A DNA stretch of 58,526 nt from Hyella patelloides LEGE 07179 (GCF_900659865.1 NZ_LR213776.1:1-58526), one strand, 5' to 3'. Positions 36,501-45,717 are shown, counted from the stretch's first letter. Numbers and translations: made by a program. The notes: generated by a model from the letters alone, not told the origin.

Positions 36501-37575
36501 TAGCTGCGTTTTCGTCCCTGTCAGCAATATAGGAACAGCTATTACAGCAGTGTGTTCTGGTACTCAGGGTTTTAATAACTGGCTCGCCACAATTAGAACA
36601 ATTAATACTGGTATAGCTTGGGTTAATTGCAATCACAGGTACTCCATAAACTACCCCAAAGTACTCTAACCATTCTCGGAACTTGCGCCAGCTAGCGTCA
36701 TTAATTGACTTGGCTAATTGATGATTTTTAACCATGTTACGCACCTGTAGGTTTTCAATCGCTAATAAATCGCTAGATTTTATGACGCGCTGGGCTAACT
36801 TACATACCCAATCGTTACGTCTGCGTGAAACCGATAAATGCGCTCTACCTAATCTATTTCTGGCTTTAACTCGGTTTTGGCTTTTCTTTTGAGTGCGAGA
36901 TAGACGACGTTGAAGCTTTTTGAGCTTGCGTTCATCTTTTCTCAAAAACCGAGGATTGTCTATTTTTTCCCCGAAATTATCAGTGTAGAAATGGTTCAAA
37001 CCCACATCTAAATCTCGTTCTACTCCTGTTAACTCTTTATCTATCCTCCTGTCTACATCAATTAAAAACTGGGCGTAATAGCCATCACATCTTCTAATTA
37101 CTCTAACTCGTTTGATTTGATTGAGTTGATAAAAATGCAGATCGCGAGTTCCCCAAAGCTGAAAATTACCTGCTTTAAAACCATCAGTGAATTTCAAATA
37201 GCGTCGGCATTCAGATAGTTTCCAACCACTGGTCTTGTATTCTACCGATGCTCGTACTTGATATTTGGCAAACTTAGGAAAACCTTTCTTTCCTTTAATT
37301 TTGGCTTGACAATTGCGATAAAAACGTTCGATGGATGCCCAGGCTCTTTCGGCATGAGCTTGTCTTGCCATTGAATTCAGCTTTTTCGCCCAAGGAAACG
37401 ACCGATTGTCTGCCAACACCTTGCAATATTTATAAGCACCGTTACGGCTTTTTACCTGTCGATCTATCCAAGCTCGAATTAGAGAATTGCGAACAAAGCG
37501 ACCAGTACGAATAGCCTCATCTAGCTTTCCATACTGTTCTTTTGTTCCTTCTAGTTTCGCCTCGTAGACAATCAT
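36355..37575 (-). CDS. tnpB: RNA-guided endonuclease TnpB (IS200/IS605, IS1341-type)
   Basis: A 406-residue intact TnpB. The RuvC-like catalytic residues are Asp190 (LDVGLNHF), Glu274 (LAIENLQV) and an Asp in ADRDENAARNIL (352-354). The zinc finger has Cys326, Cys329, Cys344 and Cys347. TnpB proteins cut DNA next to a short target-adjacent motif using a guide from the element's right end, and help the element persist. No TnpA transposase is encoded nearby, so this is a solo tnpB that would move only with TnpA in trans. It lies between the polysaccharide locus and a STAND NTPase gene. Confidence 0.92.
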   Translation of the reverse strand: MIVYEAKLEGTKEQYGKLDEAIRTGRFVRNSLIRAWIDRQVKSRNGAYKYCKVLADNRSFPWAKKLNSMARQAHAERAWASIERFYRNCQAKIKGKKGFPKFAKYQVRASVEYKTSGWKLSECRRYLKFTDGFKAGNFQLWGTRDLHFYQLNQIKRVRVIRRCDGYYAQFLIDVDRRIDKELTGVERDLDVGLNHFYTDNFGEKIDNPRFLRKDERKLKKLQRRLSRTQKKSQNRVKARNRLGRAHLSVSRRRNDWVCKLAQRVIKSSDLLAIENLQVRNMVKNHQLAKSINDASWRKFREWLEYFGVVYGVPVIAINPSYTSINCSNCGEPVIKTLSTRTHCCNSCSYIADRDENAARNILKSSLKQLSDTVGRTVINNASGENDLCSVVETQPNKSARRKRKSL

Positions 37576-37611
37576 TTTTATCGTTTAAGCTCACGATAAG
37601 ATTTTACCATA

Positions 37612-37725
37612 ATTAGTGATTCGCTTATATCACAAGGGGCTGTCTCCTGTGGTTTTCCCAGGAGTTTACATTGTCCTCGAATGGGGATACGCCCCGTCGC
37701 CCTGAGAAGGACGGTACTTTACGCT
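37612..37725. mobile_element. Structured left-end region of the tnpB element
   Basis: Between tnpB and the next gene lie several nested hairpins: CTCCTG (about 37645) with CAGGAG and inner GG-TTTT-CC; GTCCT (37671) with AGGAC enclosing GGGG-ATACG-CCCC. The density of perfect stems in otherwise AT-rich DNA suits the subterminal structures of an IS605-family left end. The exact end and the target-adjacent motif cannot be fixed without an empty-site comparison. Confidence 0.4.
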
Positions 37726-37769
37726 CAAATGCGGTAAATTAGATTAAGGAAGAAGGCAGATAACTCGCT

Positions 37770-40160
37770 ATGACTATTGAGCAAGCATTGGCTTTAGTGG
37801 ATCGAGTAATTTACGATCGCACTGGTAAACCTCTTAACGATCTCCAAGCTACTATCTTGCGAGAAGTTTGGCAAGGAAAAAAGTATTTAGAAATTGCTGA
37901 TATTTATGGCTGTACTGAGGGACACGCTAAGGATGCGGGTTATCTTTTATGGAAAATGTTATCGAAAGCTTGGGGAGTCAGGATTAATAAAAATAATTTT
38001 CGTACAGCTATTAAAAAGCGTTTAAAATCAACAGTTCCTCATCTTCCTCGGTTAGTAAATTCTCAAATTAAAGCTGCTGTTACTGCGCCAACATTAAATA
38101 AGATTCTAGAAGATAGTAATTTTCTCGGTCGTCAACAAGCAATTACTGATTTAACTACTTTAGTTAATCAGGGAAATAAAATAATTGTTATTCAAGGACA
38201 GGGTGGTATTGGAAAAACTACTCTGGCAAAAAAGTATTTAGCTACTCAAGAGTTTGACCTTATTTTAGAGTTTCTGATGGCTAAAGAAACCGTAAATATT
38301 ACTTCTGTGGAAAGCTTAGTAGAAGAGTGGTTAAAGCGGGATTTTCAAGAAGAACCTGGTCAAGAATTTGGTGTTACTTTGGCAAGGCTAAAAAGGCATC
38401 TAGAAAAACGCAAAGTAGGAATTTTAATTGATAATTTAGAACCTGCTTTAAGTAAAGATGGTCTGTTAATTACTGAACAAAGAAACTATATCGAATTATT
38501 ACGTATTTTAGCTGATATTAATGTTAAATCTGTTACTTTAATTACTAGTCGCGATCGCTTTTGTGAATCGGACATTAATTTATCCCATTATCGTTTATCA
38601 GGACTAAGTTCAACTGCTTGGCAACAGTTTTTTACGATTAATCAAGTACCAATTAATAAATCTATTCTTCAAGAAATGCATCATATTTATGGTGGTAATG
38701 CCAAGGCGATGGGAATCTTATGCGGTGTAATCCAAGAAGATTTTACAGCAGATATAAATACGTATTGGCAGGAAAACTCTAACGACCCTTTAATAGAAAT
38801 TAATTTGAAAAATCTGGTTACCAGTCAATTTAATCGCTTACAAAAATTAGACTCTCAAGCATACTTATTACTATGTCGTTTAGGTTGTTATCGCTATCAA
38901 GATGTACCTACTATCTCTAAAGCAGGATTATTATCTTTACTTTGGGATGTTCAAGTAGATAATAAAAATCGCATTATTGAATCTCTTCGTAATCGCTCTT
39001 TAATCGAATTTTCTCAAGGAAACTATTGGCTGCATCCCGTAATTAAAGCAGAGTCTTTATCTCGTTTAGCTTCTACAGAATGGCAACAAATCAATCAAAG
39101 AATTGCTCAATTTTATATAGAAAGCGTGAGCCAGATTACAACTATTCAAGATGGTTTAACAGCCCTTGAAGCTTATCATCATTATTTTACAATTGCTGAT
39201 TTTACCCAAGCAGGAAAAGTAATTTTATTTAGTCGTCCCAATCAATGGGGACAGCATTTAACCCTTGGTACTAACTTATATCGTCTTGGTTTATCACAAC
39301 CTTTGTTAAAAGCAATCACCCAAATTATAGATCGTATTGAAGAGCCAAAAATTTATAGTGAACTTAATAATATTTTAGGGGACTTATATTGGATTAGCGG
39401 TCAAGTAAAAAAAGCGATCGCTTGTCAACAATCTACTATTACAACAGCAACTAATTATCTTAACAAGATTACCATTGCACCATATAATAAGCAAAGTATT
39501 TACTACTGGAAAATGCTTCGGGTAGATTCTTTACTAAGTATTGGCTTATATAATGTTGATTTGTGGCAACTAGAAGAAGCTGCAACTTTTTTTCAGGAAG
39601 TAATTACTATCGCCCAAAATACCAGACATCATCCTTGGGCAGAAAAAGCGGATATTTGTTTAGCATTAGTCCATTCCTATTTAGGACAAACAGAAATAGC
39701 CAGAACTACTGCCCAAAAATTTATTCAACTAATTAACCACGACCCAAATAAAATCTATAATACAGGTCGCTTTGCTTACTTTATGCAAATTTTAGGACAA
39801 ACCCTAATTAACCTGCAACAATATAATTCAGCCCAAGAAATCTTAGAAAAAGCGATCGCTTTTTGTCAAGAAAGTCATTATATTCAAATTAAAGCCAAAG
39901 CCCTAACTTGTCTAGCTAAGATTCAAGCACAAACAAATAATTTCATCGCAGCAAATCAATATCATCTAGAAGCAATTCAACTTTTAGAAAATATCGGTGC
40001 AAAATGCGATCTCGCTGAAGCCTACTATCAATATGCTCTAACCCTACAACAATTTGAAAAGATAACAGAAAGTAAAACCTACTCCCAAAACGCTATCAAA
40101 CTATTCCAACAAATAGAAGCTCCGAAGAAAATAGCCAAAATTTTAGCAAATCTGTCGTAA
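37770..40160 (+). CDS. STAND (NB-ARC) NTPase with N-terminal HTH-like domain and C-terminal TPR repeats
   Basis: A 796-residue protein. Residues 1-85 are a helical domain (EQALALVDRVIYDRTGKPLNDLQATIL, GKKYLEIADIYGC) widely found at the start of cyanobacterial signalling NTPases. The NTPase has the P-loop GQGGIGKTT (143-151), Walker B VGILIDN (216-222) and LITSRDRF. Residues from about 520 to 790 are TPR-like helical pairs. STAND proteins are switches that oligomerise on sensing a ligand; some are antiphage sensors (Avs-like), others regulate transcription. No effector enzyme domain is visible, so the N-terminal domain may recruit a partner. It is next to tnpB and follows the structured region. 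Confidence 0.8.
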   Translation: MTIEQALALVDRVIYDRTGKPLNDLQATILREVWQGKKYLEIADIYGCTEGHAKDAGYLLWKMLSKAWGVRINKNNFRTAIKKRLKSTVPHLPRLVNSQIKAAVTAPTLNKILEDSNFLGRQQAITDLTTLVNQGNKIIVIQGQGGIGKTTLAKKYLATQEFDLILEFLMAKETVNITSVESLVEEWLKRDFQEEPGQEFGVTLARLKRHLEKRKVGILIDNLEPALSKDGLLITEQRNYIELLRILADINVKSVTLITSRDRFCESDINLSHYRLSGLSSTAWQQFFTINQVPINKSILQEMHHIYGGNAKAMGILCGVIQEDFTADINTYWQENSNDPLIEINLKNLVTSQFNRLQKLDSQAYLLLCRLGCYRYQDVPTISKAGLLSLLWDVQVDNKNRIIESLRNRSLIEFSQGNYWLHPVIKAESLSRLASTEWQQINQRIAQFYIESVSQITTIQDGLTALEAYHHYFTIADFTQAGKVILFSRPNQWGQHLTLGTNLYRLGLSQPLLKAITQIIDRIEEPKIYSELNNILGDLYWISGQVKKAIACQQSTITTATNYLNKITIAPYNKQSIYYWKMLRVDSLLSIGLYNVDLWQLEEAATFFQEVITIAQNTRHHPWAEKADICLALVHSYLGQTEIARTTAQKFIQLINHDPNKIYNTGRFAYFMQILGQTLINLQQYNSAQEILEKAIAFCQESHYIQIKAKALTCLAKIQAQTNNFIAANQYHLEAIQLLENIGAKCDLAEAYYQYALTLQQFEKITESKTYSQNAIKLFQQIEAPKKIAKILANLS

Positions 40161-40413
40161 GTTATAGATTATCCTGATATTTTTTATTTTATGGAAAATT
40201 GAACCACTAATCATGGATAATAAAATTTGTACAAAATAAAATTTTTAAACTGAGATGTTCTGTTGTAGACAATACTTATCGCAATATTAGACTAGACATT
40301 GCCCATCTTACTGATGGTTTTTGAGCGATAACTTTTTTTCAATAAATAGAAATCTTTAAACATACAGCAAAATCTACAACGAACAACGAACGACTAGTAA
40401 CTAACTAAATAAA

Positions 40414-41118
40414 ATGGTTCCTTTAAAAGACGAAAACCCAATTAAGATTACTCCTTATGTCACCTATACCTTAATCGCCATTAACATAATTGTTTTTATT
40501 TACGAACTTAGTTTAAATCCCTCTCAACTAGAAACCTTGTTTCACTACTTTGCTGTTGTACCCCTAGAATTAACCGTAAATCTAGGCGGTGCTGCAACTT
40601 ATCAACCAGTACCAGAACTTGCTACCCTAATTACCTGTCAATTTCTCCATGCTAGTATTGCCCATATCGCTTTTAATATGCTCTTCTTGTGGATATTTGG
40701 GAACAATGTCGAAGAACAATTAGGTAGCAGCAAATACTTAGTTTTTTATCTTTCTTGTGGCGCACTTGCAGCCTTATCCCAATGGTTTTTCTCCGCTACC
40801 TCTGATGTTCCCTCTTTAGGTGCTAGTGGTGCAATCGCAGGAGTTATGGGCGCATATATTTTAAAATTCCCCCAAGCTAAAATTGTGACTCTCGTACCTT
40901 TGGGCTTTTTCTTCCCCATCTTTCGTATTCCCGCTATTTACTTTCTTGGTTTTTGGTTTCTCGAACAAGCATTCAATGGTATTGCTTCTCTAGAAGTACC
41001 CGTCAATGTCGGAATGGAAAGTGGTGGTGTTGCTTATTGGGCGCACGCAGGAGGCTTTGTCTTTGGTGCTATCCTCGCCCCCATGTTAGGATTATTTTCC
41101 TCAAGGGATGAAGGATGA
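40414..41118 (+). CDS. Rhomboid family intramembrane serine protease
   Basis: A 234-residue polytopic protein. GASGAIAGVMGAY contains the catalytic Ser138, and YWAHAGGFVFG the catalytic His211; HASIAHIAFNMLFLW is the usual rhomboid loop. It cleaves transmembrane segments of other proteins within the membrane. Its substrate is unknown. The stop codon overlaps the beginning of a heptamer repeat array (41117-41170). The 253-nt gap before it shows no clear promoter. Confidence 0.9.
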   Translation: MVPLKDENPIKITPYVTYTLIAINIIVFIYELSLNPSQLETLFHYFAVVPLELTVNLGGAATYQPVPELATLITCQFLHASIAHIAFNMLFLWIFGNNVEEQLGSSKYLVFYLSCGALAALSQWFFSATSDVPSLGASGAIAGVMGAYILKFPQAKIVTLVPLGFFFPIFRIPAIYFLGFWFLEQAFNGIASLEVPVNVGMESGGVAYWAHAGGFVFGAILAPMLGLFSSRDEG

Positions 41119-41170
41119 AGTCAGAAGTCAGAAGTCAGAAGTCAGAAGTCAGAAGTCAGAAGTCAGAAGT
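41117..41170. repeat. Heptamer tandem repeat (STRR), unit GAAGTCA, 7 copies plus partial
   Basis: Seven perfect copies of GAAGTCA run from 41117 to 41165, followed by GAAGT. Short tandem heptamers like this are the STRR class known in cyanobacteria. The array starts within the last codons of the rhomboid gene. No spacers are present, so it is not a CRISPR. Confidence 0.9.
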
Positions 41171-41183
41171 AGCGAGTAATGAG

Positions 41184-41241
41184 CCACCAACAACTAACAA
41201 CTAACCACTAACCACTAACCACTAACCACCAACCACTAACC
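41184..41241. repeat. Second heptamer repeat (CCACTAA-type) abutting hisF
   Basis: About eight units of CCACTAA or its variants (CAACTAA, CCACCAA) end 6 nt before the hisF ATG. A different heptamer array lies 14 nt upstream. The repeats fill the whole hisF leader, so no Shine-Dalgarno is visible; expression of hisF must use sequence inside or beyond the repeats. Confidence 0.85.
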
Positions 41242-41247
41242 AAAATA

Positions 41248-42018
41248 ATGCTTGCCAAAAGAATTTTACCCTGTCTTGATGTCAAAGCTGGACGAGTAGT
41301 CAAAGGGATTAACTTTGTCGATCTCAAAGATGCTGGCGACCCTGTAGAATTAGCAAAAGTATATAATGATGCGGGAGCAGATGAATTAGTCTTTTTAGAT
41401 ATTACTGCTACCCACGAAGATCGCAATATTATTCTCGATGTTGTTTATAATACCGCCGAACAAGTGTTTATTCCCCTTACCGTAGGGGGTGGGATTCAAT
41501 CCACAGAAGATATTAAAAAATTATTAAGAGCAGGAGCAGACAAAGTTAGTATCAACTCTGCTGCGGTGCGTAACCCAGACTTAATTAATCGTGGAGCTGA
41601 TCGCTTTGGTAGACAATGTATAGTAGTAGCGATCGATGCTAGAAGGCGTAATGACTCTAGTAACCCTGGCTGGGATGTTTTTGTTCGTGGCGGTAGAGAA
41701 AACACGGGCTTAGACGCTATTACCTGGGCAAAAGAGGTCACCAAAAGAGGCGCAGGCGAACTATTGGTAACCAGTATGGATGCAGATGGTACTCAAGCAG
41801 GATACGATTTAGAGCTTACTCGTACTATTGCCGAACAAGTAGAGATACCTGTTATCGCTTCAGGAGGCGCAGGTAACTCTCAGCACATTTATGAAGCCTT
41901 TAGCAAAGGCAAAGCCGAAGCAGCCCTTTTGGCTTCTTTACTGCATTACGGACAATTAAGCGTCGCAGAAATTAAAAAATATTTGCAACAGCATCAAGTT
42001 CCTGTGCGTATCAGCTAA
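41248..42018 (+). CDS. hisF: Imidazole glycerol phosphate synthase subunit HisF
   Basis: A 256-residue (beta/alpha)8 barrel of normal family length. Catalytic Asp11 ([14 protein letters not shown]) and Asp130 (VVAIDARR) are present, as are phosphate-binding segments TVGGGIQS (79-85) and ASGGAG. HisF cyclises PRFAR with ammonia from HisH to give IGP and AICAR in histidine synthesis. No other his gene is nearby, normal for cyanobacteria where the pathway is scattered. Confidence 0.96.
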   Translation: MLAKRILPCLDVKAGRVVKGINFVDLKDAGDPVELAKVYNDAGADELVFLDITATHEDRNIILDVVYNTAEQVFIPLTVGGGIQSTEDIKKLLRAGADKVSINSAAVRNPDLINRGADRFGRQCIVVAIDARRRNDSSNPGWDVFVRGGRENTGLDAITWAKEVTKRGAGELLVTSMDADGTQAGYDLELTRTIAEQVEIPVIASGGAGNSQHIYEAFSKGKAEAALLASLLHYGQLSVAEIKKYLQQHQVPVRIS

Positions 42019-42112
42019 CAAACATTCTTTAGTAAAGTTTAAGTTCTAGAAAATATCCTCACAATTAGCAAAATTGTGTACTAGAATAAATAAGATTTTA
42101 CATTTCGTAAAA

Positions 42113-42295
42113 ATGCTGATTCCGATTCTCATATTTGATGTTGCTCTTGTAGCCTGGTCTTTGCACCTAATGCAAGAAGCTTTAGACTTACAAGAATTTT
42201 CTCTGATGCTGGCAGGTACTTTAGTGGCAGCTTCGGCTGGTGCCATGTTAGTAGTCTATTTTTTGATGGGTCACTGCTTGAGCCACTTGATATAG
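42113..42295 (+). CDS. Small two-helix membrane protein, unknown function
   Basis: Sixty residues from the ATG at 42113 (an upstream TTG at 42074 would add 13). Two hydrophobic helices, about 2-20 (IPILIFDVALVAWSLHL) and 33-54 (LAGTLVAASAGAMLVVYFL), with a short acidic loop (QEALDLQE) between. The sequence looks like a real, evenly composed protein rather than chance, but I do not recognise a family. It follows hisF by 94 nt. Confidence 0.55.
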   Translation: MLIPILIFDVALVAWSLHLMQEALDLQEFSLMLAGTLVAASAGAMLVVYFLMGHCLSHLI

Positions 42296-42847
42296 TTGAT
42301 TAATTTTCTTCGCAAAAATTCATTAAGTTACAAGAAAAAAATTTATCAATAGACTTTTTGTTTTAATGTATCTTGGATTCAAAAAATCTAGGTATAAAGC
42401 CAGGAAACTAACAGCTAAGGTAAATGAAAAAGTAAGTAACTCTAGGTTAGATTTTCTACACAAGCTATCACTTTGACTTAGTAAATATATACTAAAAAAG
42501 TCGCTGTGGGGTATTTTTACCTCGTGATTAGAATGCGAGTATCAATTTAGCTCGCTATGCGGACGGCTTGTCCTTGGACGAAGGGGGTTTAAATAGACCA
42601 AGGTTAATGCACCTTAACTAAAAACTTAAGATAAAAGCCCCGTTGCTACTATGAAACAAGAAGTAAAAAGTGTCTAATCTAGCTTGTCTAGGTTCGTCTA
42701 TTATTTCTATTCATGAAGCAGAGTGGAGAAACTATTAGTCAAGGAAGTAGACGTAAAAAATCCACAACCGAGCAAGTCTCAGGAAAATGATAATCTCCAG
42801 TATAGACGGCGGGAATTGTCAAATGATGTATTTGAACAAGATTTAGT
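42296..42847. other. 552-nt intergenic region without an assignable gene
   Basis: AT-rich with a more GC-rich core (about 42500-42680). Small stems are AAGGT (42600) with ACCTT (42611) and CTCG/CGAG near 42522-42540. A 25-codon ORF (42713-42790) is too short to support. The region could hold a small RNA or the remnant of a mobile element; nothing firm is seen. Confidence 0.3.
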
Positions 42848-43696
42848 ATGAAAACACGCTGTACGTTTCAATCATCAAATATTACTCTTTCCTATTTACA
42901 ATGGAATCGAGGTAAAGAGCCTTTACTACTATTGCATGGCATGGCTGACTTAAATTTAGTCTGGTCTAGTCTGGGAGAATTTTTAGCAGAAAAGTATCAT
43001 ATTGTTGCACCAGATTTACGGGGACATGGAGAAAGCAGTAAGCCGAAAACTGGTTATTGCTGTCAAGATATTATTAATGATTTGGAAGCTTTAATGGACG
43101 AGTTGGGATGGGAAAACGCGCACATTCTCGGTCATTCTTGGGGTGGTAAAATAGCTGCATTATGGGCTAATAATCATCCTCAGCGTTTTCGCAGTCTGAT
43201 TTTAGTCGATCCTTTTTATGTTGGTAAGTTACCCAGTTGGTTAAAAATCACCTTCCCTTTACTATATCGAGTATTGCCTTTTTTACAAGGAATGAAGCCC
43301 TATCCTAGTTACGAAGCAGCAGAAGCAGCAGCTAAAGAATTGAAACAATATCAAGGATGGAGTGATTTGCAGCAAAAGGTTTTTCAAGCCAGTATTGAAA
43401 AGAAAGCTGATGGGACATGGAGAAGTAAGTTTCCAGTGGCAGCCAGAGATGGTATTTTTGATGATGTGATGACTGTTGCTAGCTTCACTAAACAAGTTGA
43501 TGTGCCGACTCTACTCATAAAACTTGATGCAGGACTCAATCGCAGTCAATGGCAATTTAAACCCTATTATCAATATCTTTCTCATCTAGAAGTTCGAGAA
43601 ATTTCTGGTAATCATTGGGCTTTTTTAACCAACCCTGAAATATTTAATCAAACAATTCAAAATTACTTAACGTCAGTTCGACCTAAGACAATTTAG
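42848..43696 (+). CDS. Alpha/beta hydrolase
   Basis: A 282-residue protein. LLLHGMAD (oxyanion-hole HG), DLRGHGES, the nucleophile elbow GHSWGG with Ser97 and the late GNHWAF with His256 are all in place; the acid residue is probably Asp227 or nearby in the LIKLDAGLN strand. Family members hydrolyse esters, epoxides or C-C bonds; the substrate is not evident. No signal peptide. A bidirectional terminator separates it from the convergent sat gene. Confidence 0.85.
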   Translation: MKTRCTFQSSNITLSYLQWNRGKEPLLLLHGMADLNLVWSSLGEFLAEKYHIVAPDLRGHGESSKPKTGYCCQDIINDLEALMDELGWENAHILGHSWGGKIAALWANNHPQRFRSLILVDPFYVGKLPSWLKITFPLLYRVLPFLQGMKPYPSYEAAEAAAKELKQYQGWSDLQQKVFQASIEKKADGTWRSKFPVAARDGIFDDVMTVASFTKQVDVPTLLIKLDAGLNRSQWQFKPYYQYLSHLEVREISGNHWAFLTNPEIFNQTIQNYLTSVRPKTI

Positions 43697-43726
43697 CATG
43701 GGAGCATGATTTTTAAAACCACAAAA

Positions 43727-43754
43727 AAAAGATCGCATCTAGATGCGATCTTTT
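43727..43754. terminator. Bidirectional intrinsic terminator between the hydrolase and sat
   Basis: A perfect 28-nt palindrome centred at 43740/43741: AAAAGATCGCATCT followed by its reverse complement, with an A run before (43722-43730) and T run after. It sits between two convergent genes and can stop both. Confidence 0.9.
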
Positions 43755-43779
43755 ATAATCTATAAAGAAAGATTAATTT

Positions 43780-44958
43780 TTAGCCTTGACCACTCATTGC
43801 TTTAGCTAATTCTTCAGCCACTTTAGGACGAGAGAATTGTGGAGGAGGAGTTTTACCTTCTCTTAGCATTGCACGAACCTTAGTTCCAGATAGGTGAATA
43901 CGTTCTTCCTTAGTTGCAGGACTGGTTTTAGCAGTCGCCATTTGTTCGGTGCGAGTGCAATAGAAAGCGTGTTCAAATTTTAAAGGAGTAATACCTAACT
44001 CTTCTGGTTTAAACTGACTAAATATTTCCTGAGCGTCATAAGTACCATAGTAATCCCCTACCCCCGCGTGGTCGCGTCCTACGATAAAGTGAGTACAACC
44101 ATAGTTTTTACGAATTAAAGCGTGGAAGATTGCTTCACGAGGACCTGCATAACGCATTGCAGAAGGGTTAATTGCTAAAATAACGCGGTCTTGAGGAAAA
44201 TAGTTTTCCATCATAATTTCGTAGCAGCGCATCCGCACATCCGCAGGGATATCATCGCTTTTAGTTGCACCAACCAAAGGATGTAGAAATAAACCATCAA
44301 CAATCTCTAAAGCACATTTAATAATGTATTCGTGAGCGCGGTGAATGGGGTTACGAGTTTGGAAACCCACAACTGTTCTCCAGCCTTTGTCACGGAATAT
44401 TGCTCTGGATGCTGCGGGGTCAATTTGATACGTAGGAAATAAAAGATGAGCTTCTCTTTCTAATAACCAAACTGGACCTGCTAGGTTAACAGCACCTTGT
44501 TCATAAACTACTTTTACCCCAGGATGCTTATCTTCATCAGTGCGATAAACATTAACCGCTTCATGGGTTTTATTATAAGTATATTTTTCAGTTAATTCTA
44601 AAACACCAATAAATTTACCTTCAGGATTGTCTAAACGAATTAGGCTACCTTCTTTTAGAGGTGCTGCAACTTCTTCGGAAACAGATAAAGTAACAGGTAC
44701 AGACCAAACAGTACCATCAGCCATCCGCATATCATCAACGACACCTTGATAGTCTGCTTCTCCCATAAAACCACTGATGGGGCTAAAACCACCAATAGCA
44801 ATCATGACTAAATCAGAAGTTGCTCTTTTATCCAATTGAACTTTAGGTAAAGAGTCTGCTTGAGCTAAAAATTCTGCTTTTTGTTCTTCTGTAACAATGC
44901 GATTAATTAGTGTGCCACCGTGGGGGGCAATTGTATCTGTAATTACACTCATATTCAT
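43780..44958 (-). CDS. sat: Sulfate adenylyltransferase (ATP sulfurylase)
   Basis: A 392-residue enzyme. [12 protein letters not shown] holds the HxxH ATP-binding motif, GRDHAG the second nucleotide block, and APHGG..INRI the conserved N-terminus. It makes APS from sulfate and ATP, the first step of sulfate assimilation and the precursor of PAPS used by the two sulfotransferases of the window. ATG 44958 is preferred; ATG 44952 is possible and a TTG at 44988 would add ten unlikely residues. No Shine-Dalgarno is apparent. It is divergent from the peroxiredoxin gene. Confidence 0.93.
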   Translation of the reverse strand: MNMSVITDTIAPHGGTLINRIVTEEQKAEFLAQADSLPKVQLDKRATSDLVMIAIGGFSPISGFMGEADYQGVVDDMRMADGTVWSVPVTLSVSEEVAAPLKEGSLIRLDNPEGKFIGVLELTEKYTYNKTHEAVNVYRTDEDKHPGVKVVYEQGAVNLAGPVWLLEREAHLLFPTYQIDPAASRAIFRDKGWRTVVGFQTRNPIHRAHEYIIKCALEIVDGLFLHPLVGATKSDDIPADVRMRCYEIMMENYFPQDRVILAINPSAMRYAGPREAIFHALIRKNYGCTHFIVGRDHAGVGDYYGTYDAQEIFSQFKPEELGITPLKFEHAFYCTRTEQMATAKTSPATKEERIHLSGTKVRAMLREGKTPPPQFSRPKVAEELAKAMSGQG

Positions 44959-45121
44959 GTATTTAGCTGCGAGCAACAATCCTAACAAACTATTCTTATA
45001 TTGTGATGTCTCTTAACATACATCGGCAAATTATTGCCTATGCACGATCTGACAACAGGATAGCTGTTAACTTATGTTAAGTAAACCATACTTTAGTTCC
45101 TTAAACCAGATTTAAAAGCCA

Positions 45122-45670
45122 ATGAATCGTCATTCTTTTGTGAAGTTTTTGTCAATCATTTGTCTGTCTTTACTATTTTTTAGTAACTGCGTCCCTTATG
45201 CTTTAGCTTTAGGTGGAACACAACCACCAGTTAATGAACCAGCACCAGAGTTTACCCTTCCTACTAATACAGGGGATGGGGAAATTTCTTTAAATGATTA
45301 TCAGGGTAAGTGGGTGGTTTTGTATTTCTATCCCCAAGACTTTACCTCTGGTTGTACCGTTGAAGCTCGTCGTTTTCAACAAGATTTAGCGGAATATGAA
45401 GCTAGAGATGCTCAAATTTTAGGGGTAAGTGTTGATGATGTTGATTCTCACCGCGAGTTTTGCGATGCAGAGGGTCTCAAGTTTCCCCTTCTGGCTGATA
45501 CTGATGGTAATGTTAGTAAAGCCTATGGCTCTTGGTTAGGCTCAATGTCTTTGCGTCATACCTATTTAATTGACCCTAATGGTGTTTTACAAAAGGTGTA
45601 TTTAGGAGTAAGACCTAATACCCACAGTCAAGAAGTATTAGCCGATTTAGATAGCTTTCAAAATTCTTAA
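45122..45670 (+). CDS. Exported peroxiredoxin (BCP/PrxQ-like)
   Basis: A 182-residue protein. A signal peptide (hydrophobic core about 8-22, cleavage near ALA at 27-31) directs it to the periplasm or thylakoid lumen. The peroxiredoxin domain has the peroxidatic Cys78 in FTSGCTVEARRF; the resolving Cys usual in PrxQ four or five residues later is absent (EARR instead of EACG). Cys114 (REFCDAEGL) is the likely alternative. It reduces peroxides using thiols. It is divergent from sat with a 163-nt gap and is followed by hairpins at 45697-45717 and 45741-45766. Confidence 0.85.
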   Translation: MNRHSFVKFLSIICLSLLFFSNCVPYALALGGTQPPVNEPAPEFTLPTNTGDGEISLNDYQGKWVVLYFYPQDFTSGCTVEARRFQQDLAEYEARDAQILGVSVDDVDSHREFCDAEGLKFPLLADTDGNVSKAYGSWLGSMSLRHTYLIDPNGVLQKVYLGVRPNTHSQEVLADLDSFQNS

Positions 45671-45696
45671 TTGAAATTAGATAAAGTCACAGATTA

Positions 45697-45717
45697 CTCC
45701 GCCGTAAAACGACGGAG
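45697..45717 (+). terminator. Hairpin after the peroxiredoxin gene
   Basis: Arms CTCCGCCGT and ACGACGGAG with an AAA loop (one C/A mismatch). Located 27 nt after the stop. No strong T run, so it may be a terminator or a processing hairpin. Confidence 0.5.

Noticed and set aside
36060-37769. A TnpA transposase partner for tnpB
   Set aside because: No Y1 (HUH) transposase ORF is present on either strand near tnpB.
41117-41241. Possible CRISPR array
   Set aside because: Units are contiguous heptamers without spacers; these are STRR repeats.
42713-42790. 25-codon ORF in the gap upstream of the alpha/beta hydrolase
   Set aside because: Too short, no ribosome-binding site, highly charged composition and no recognisable homology.
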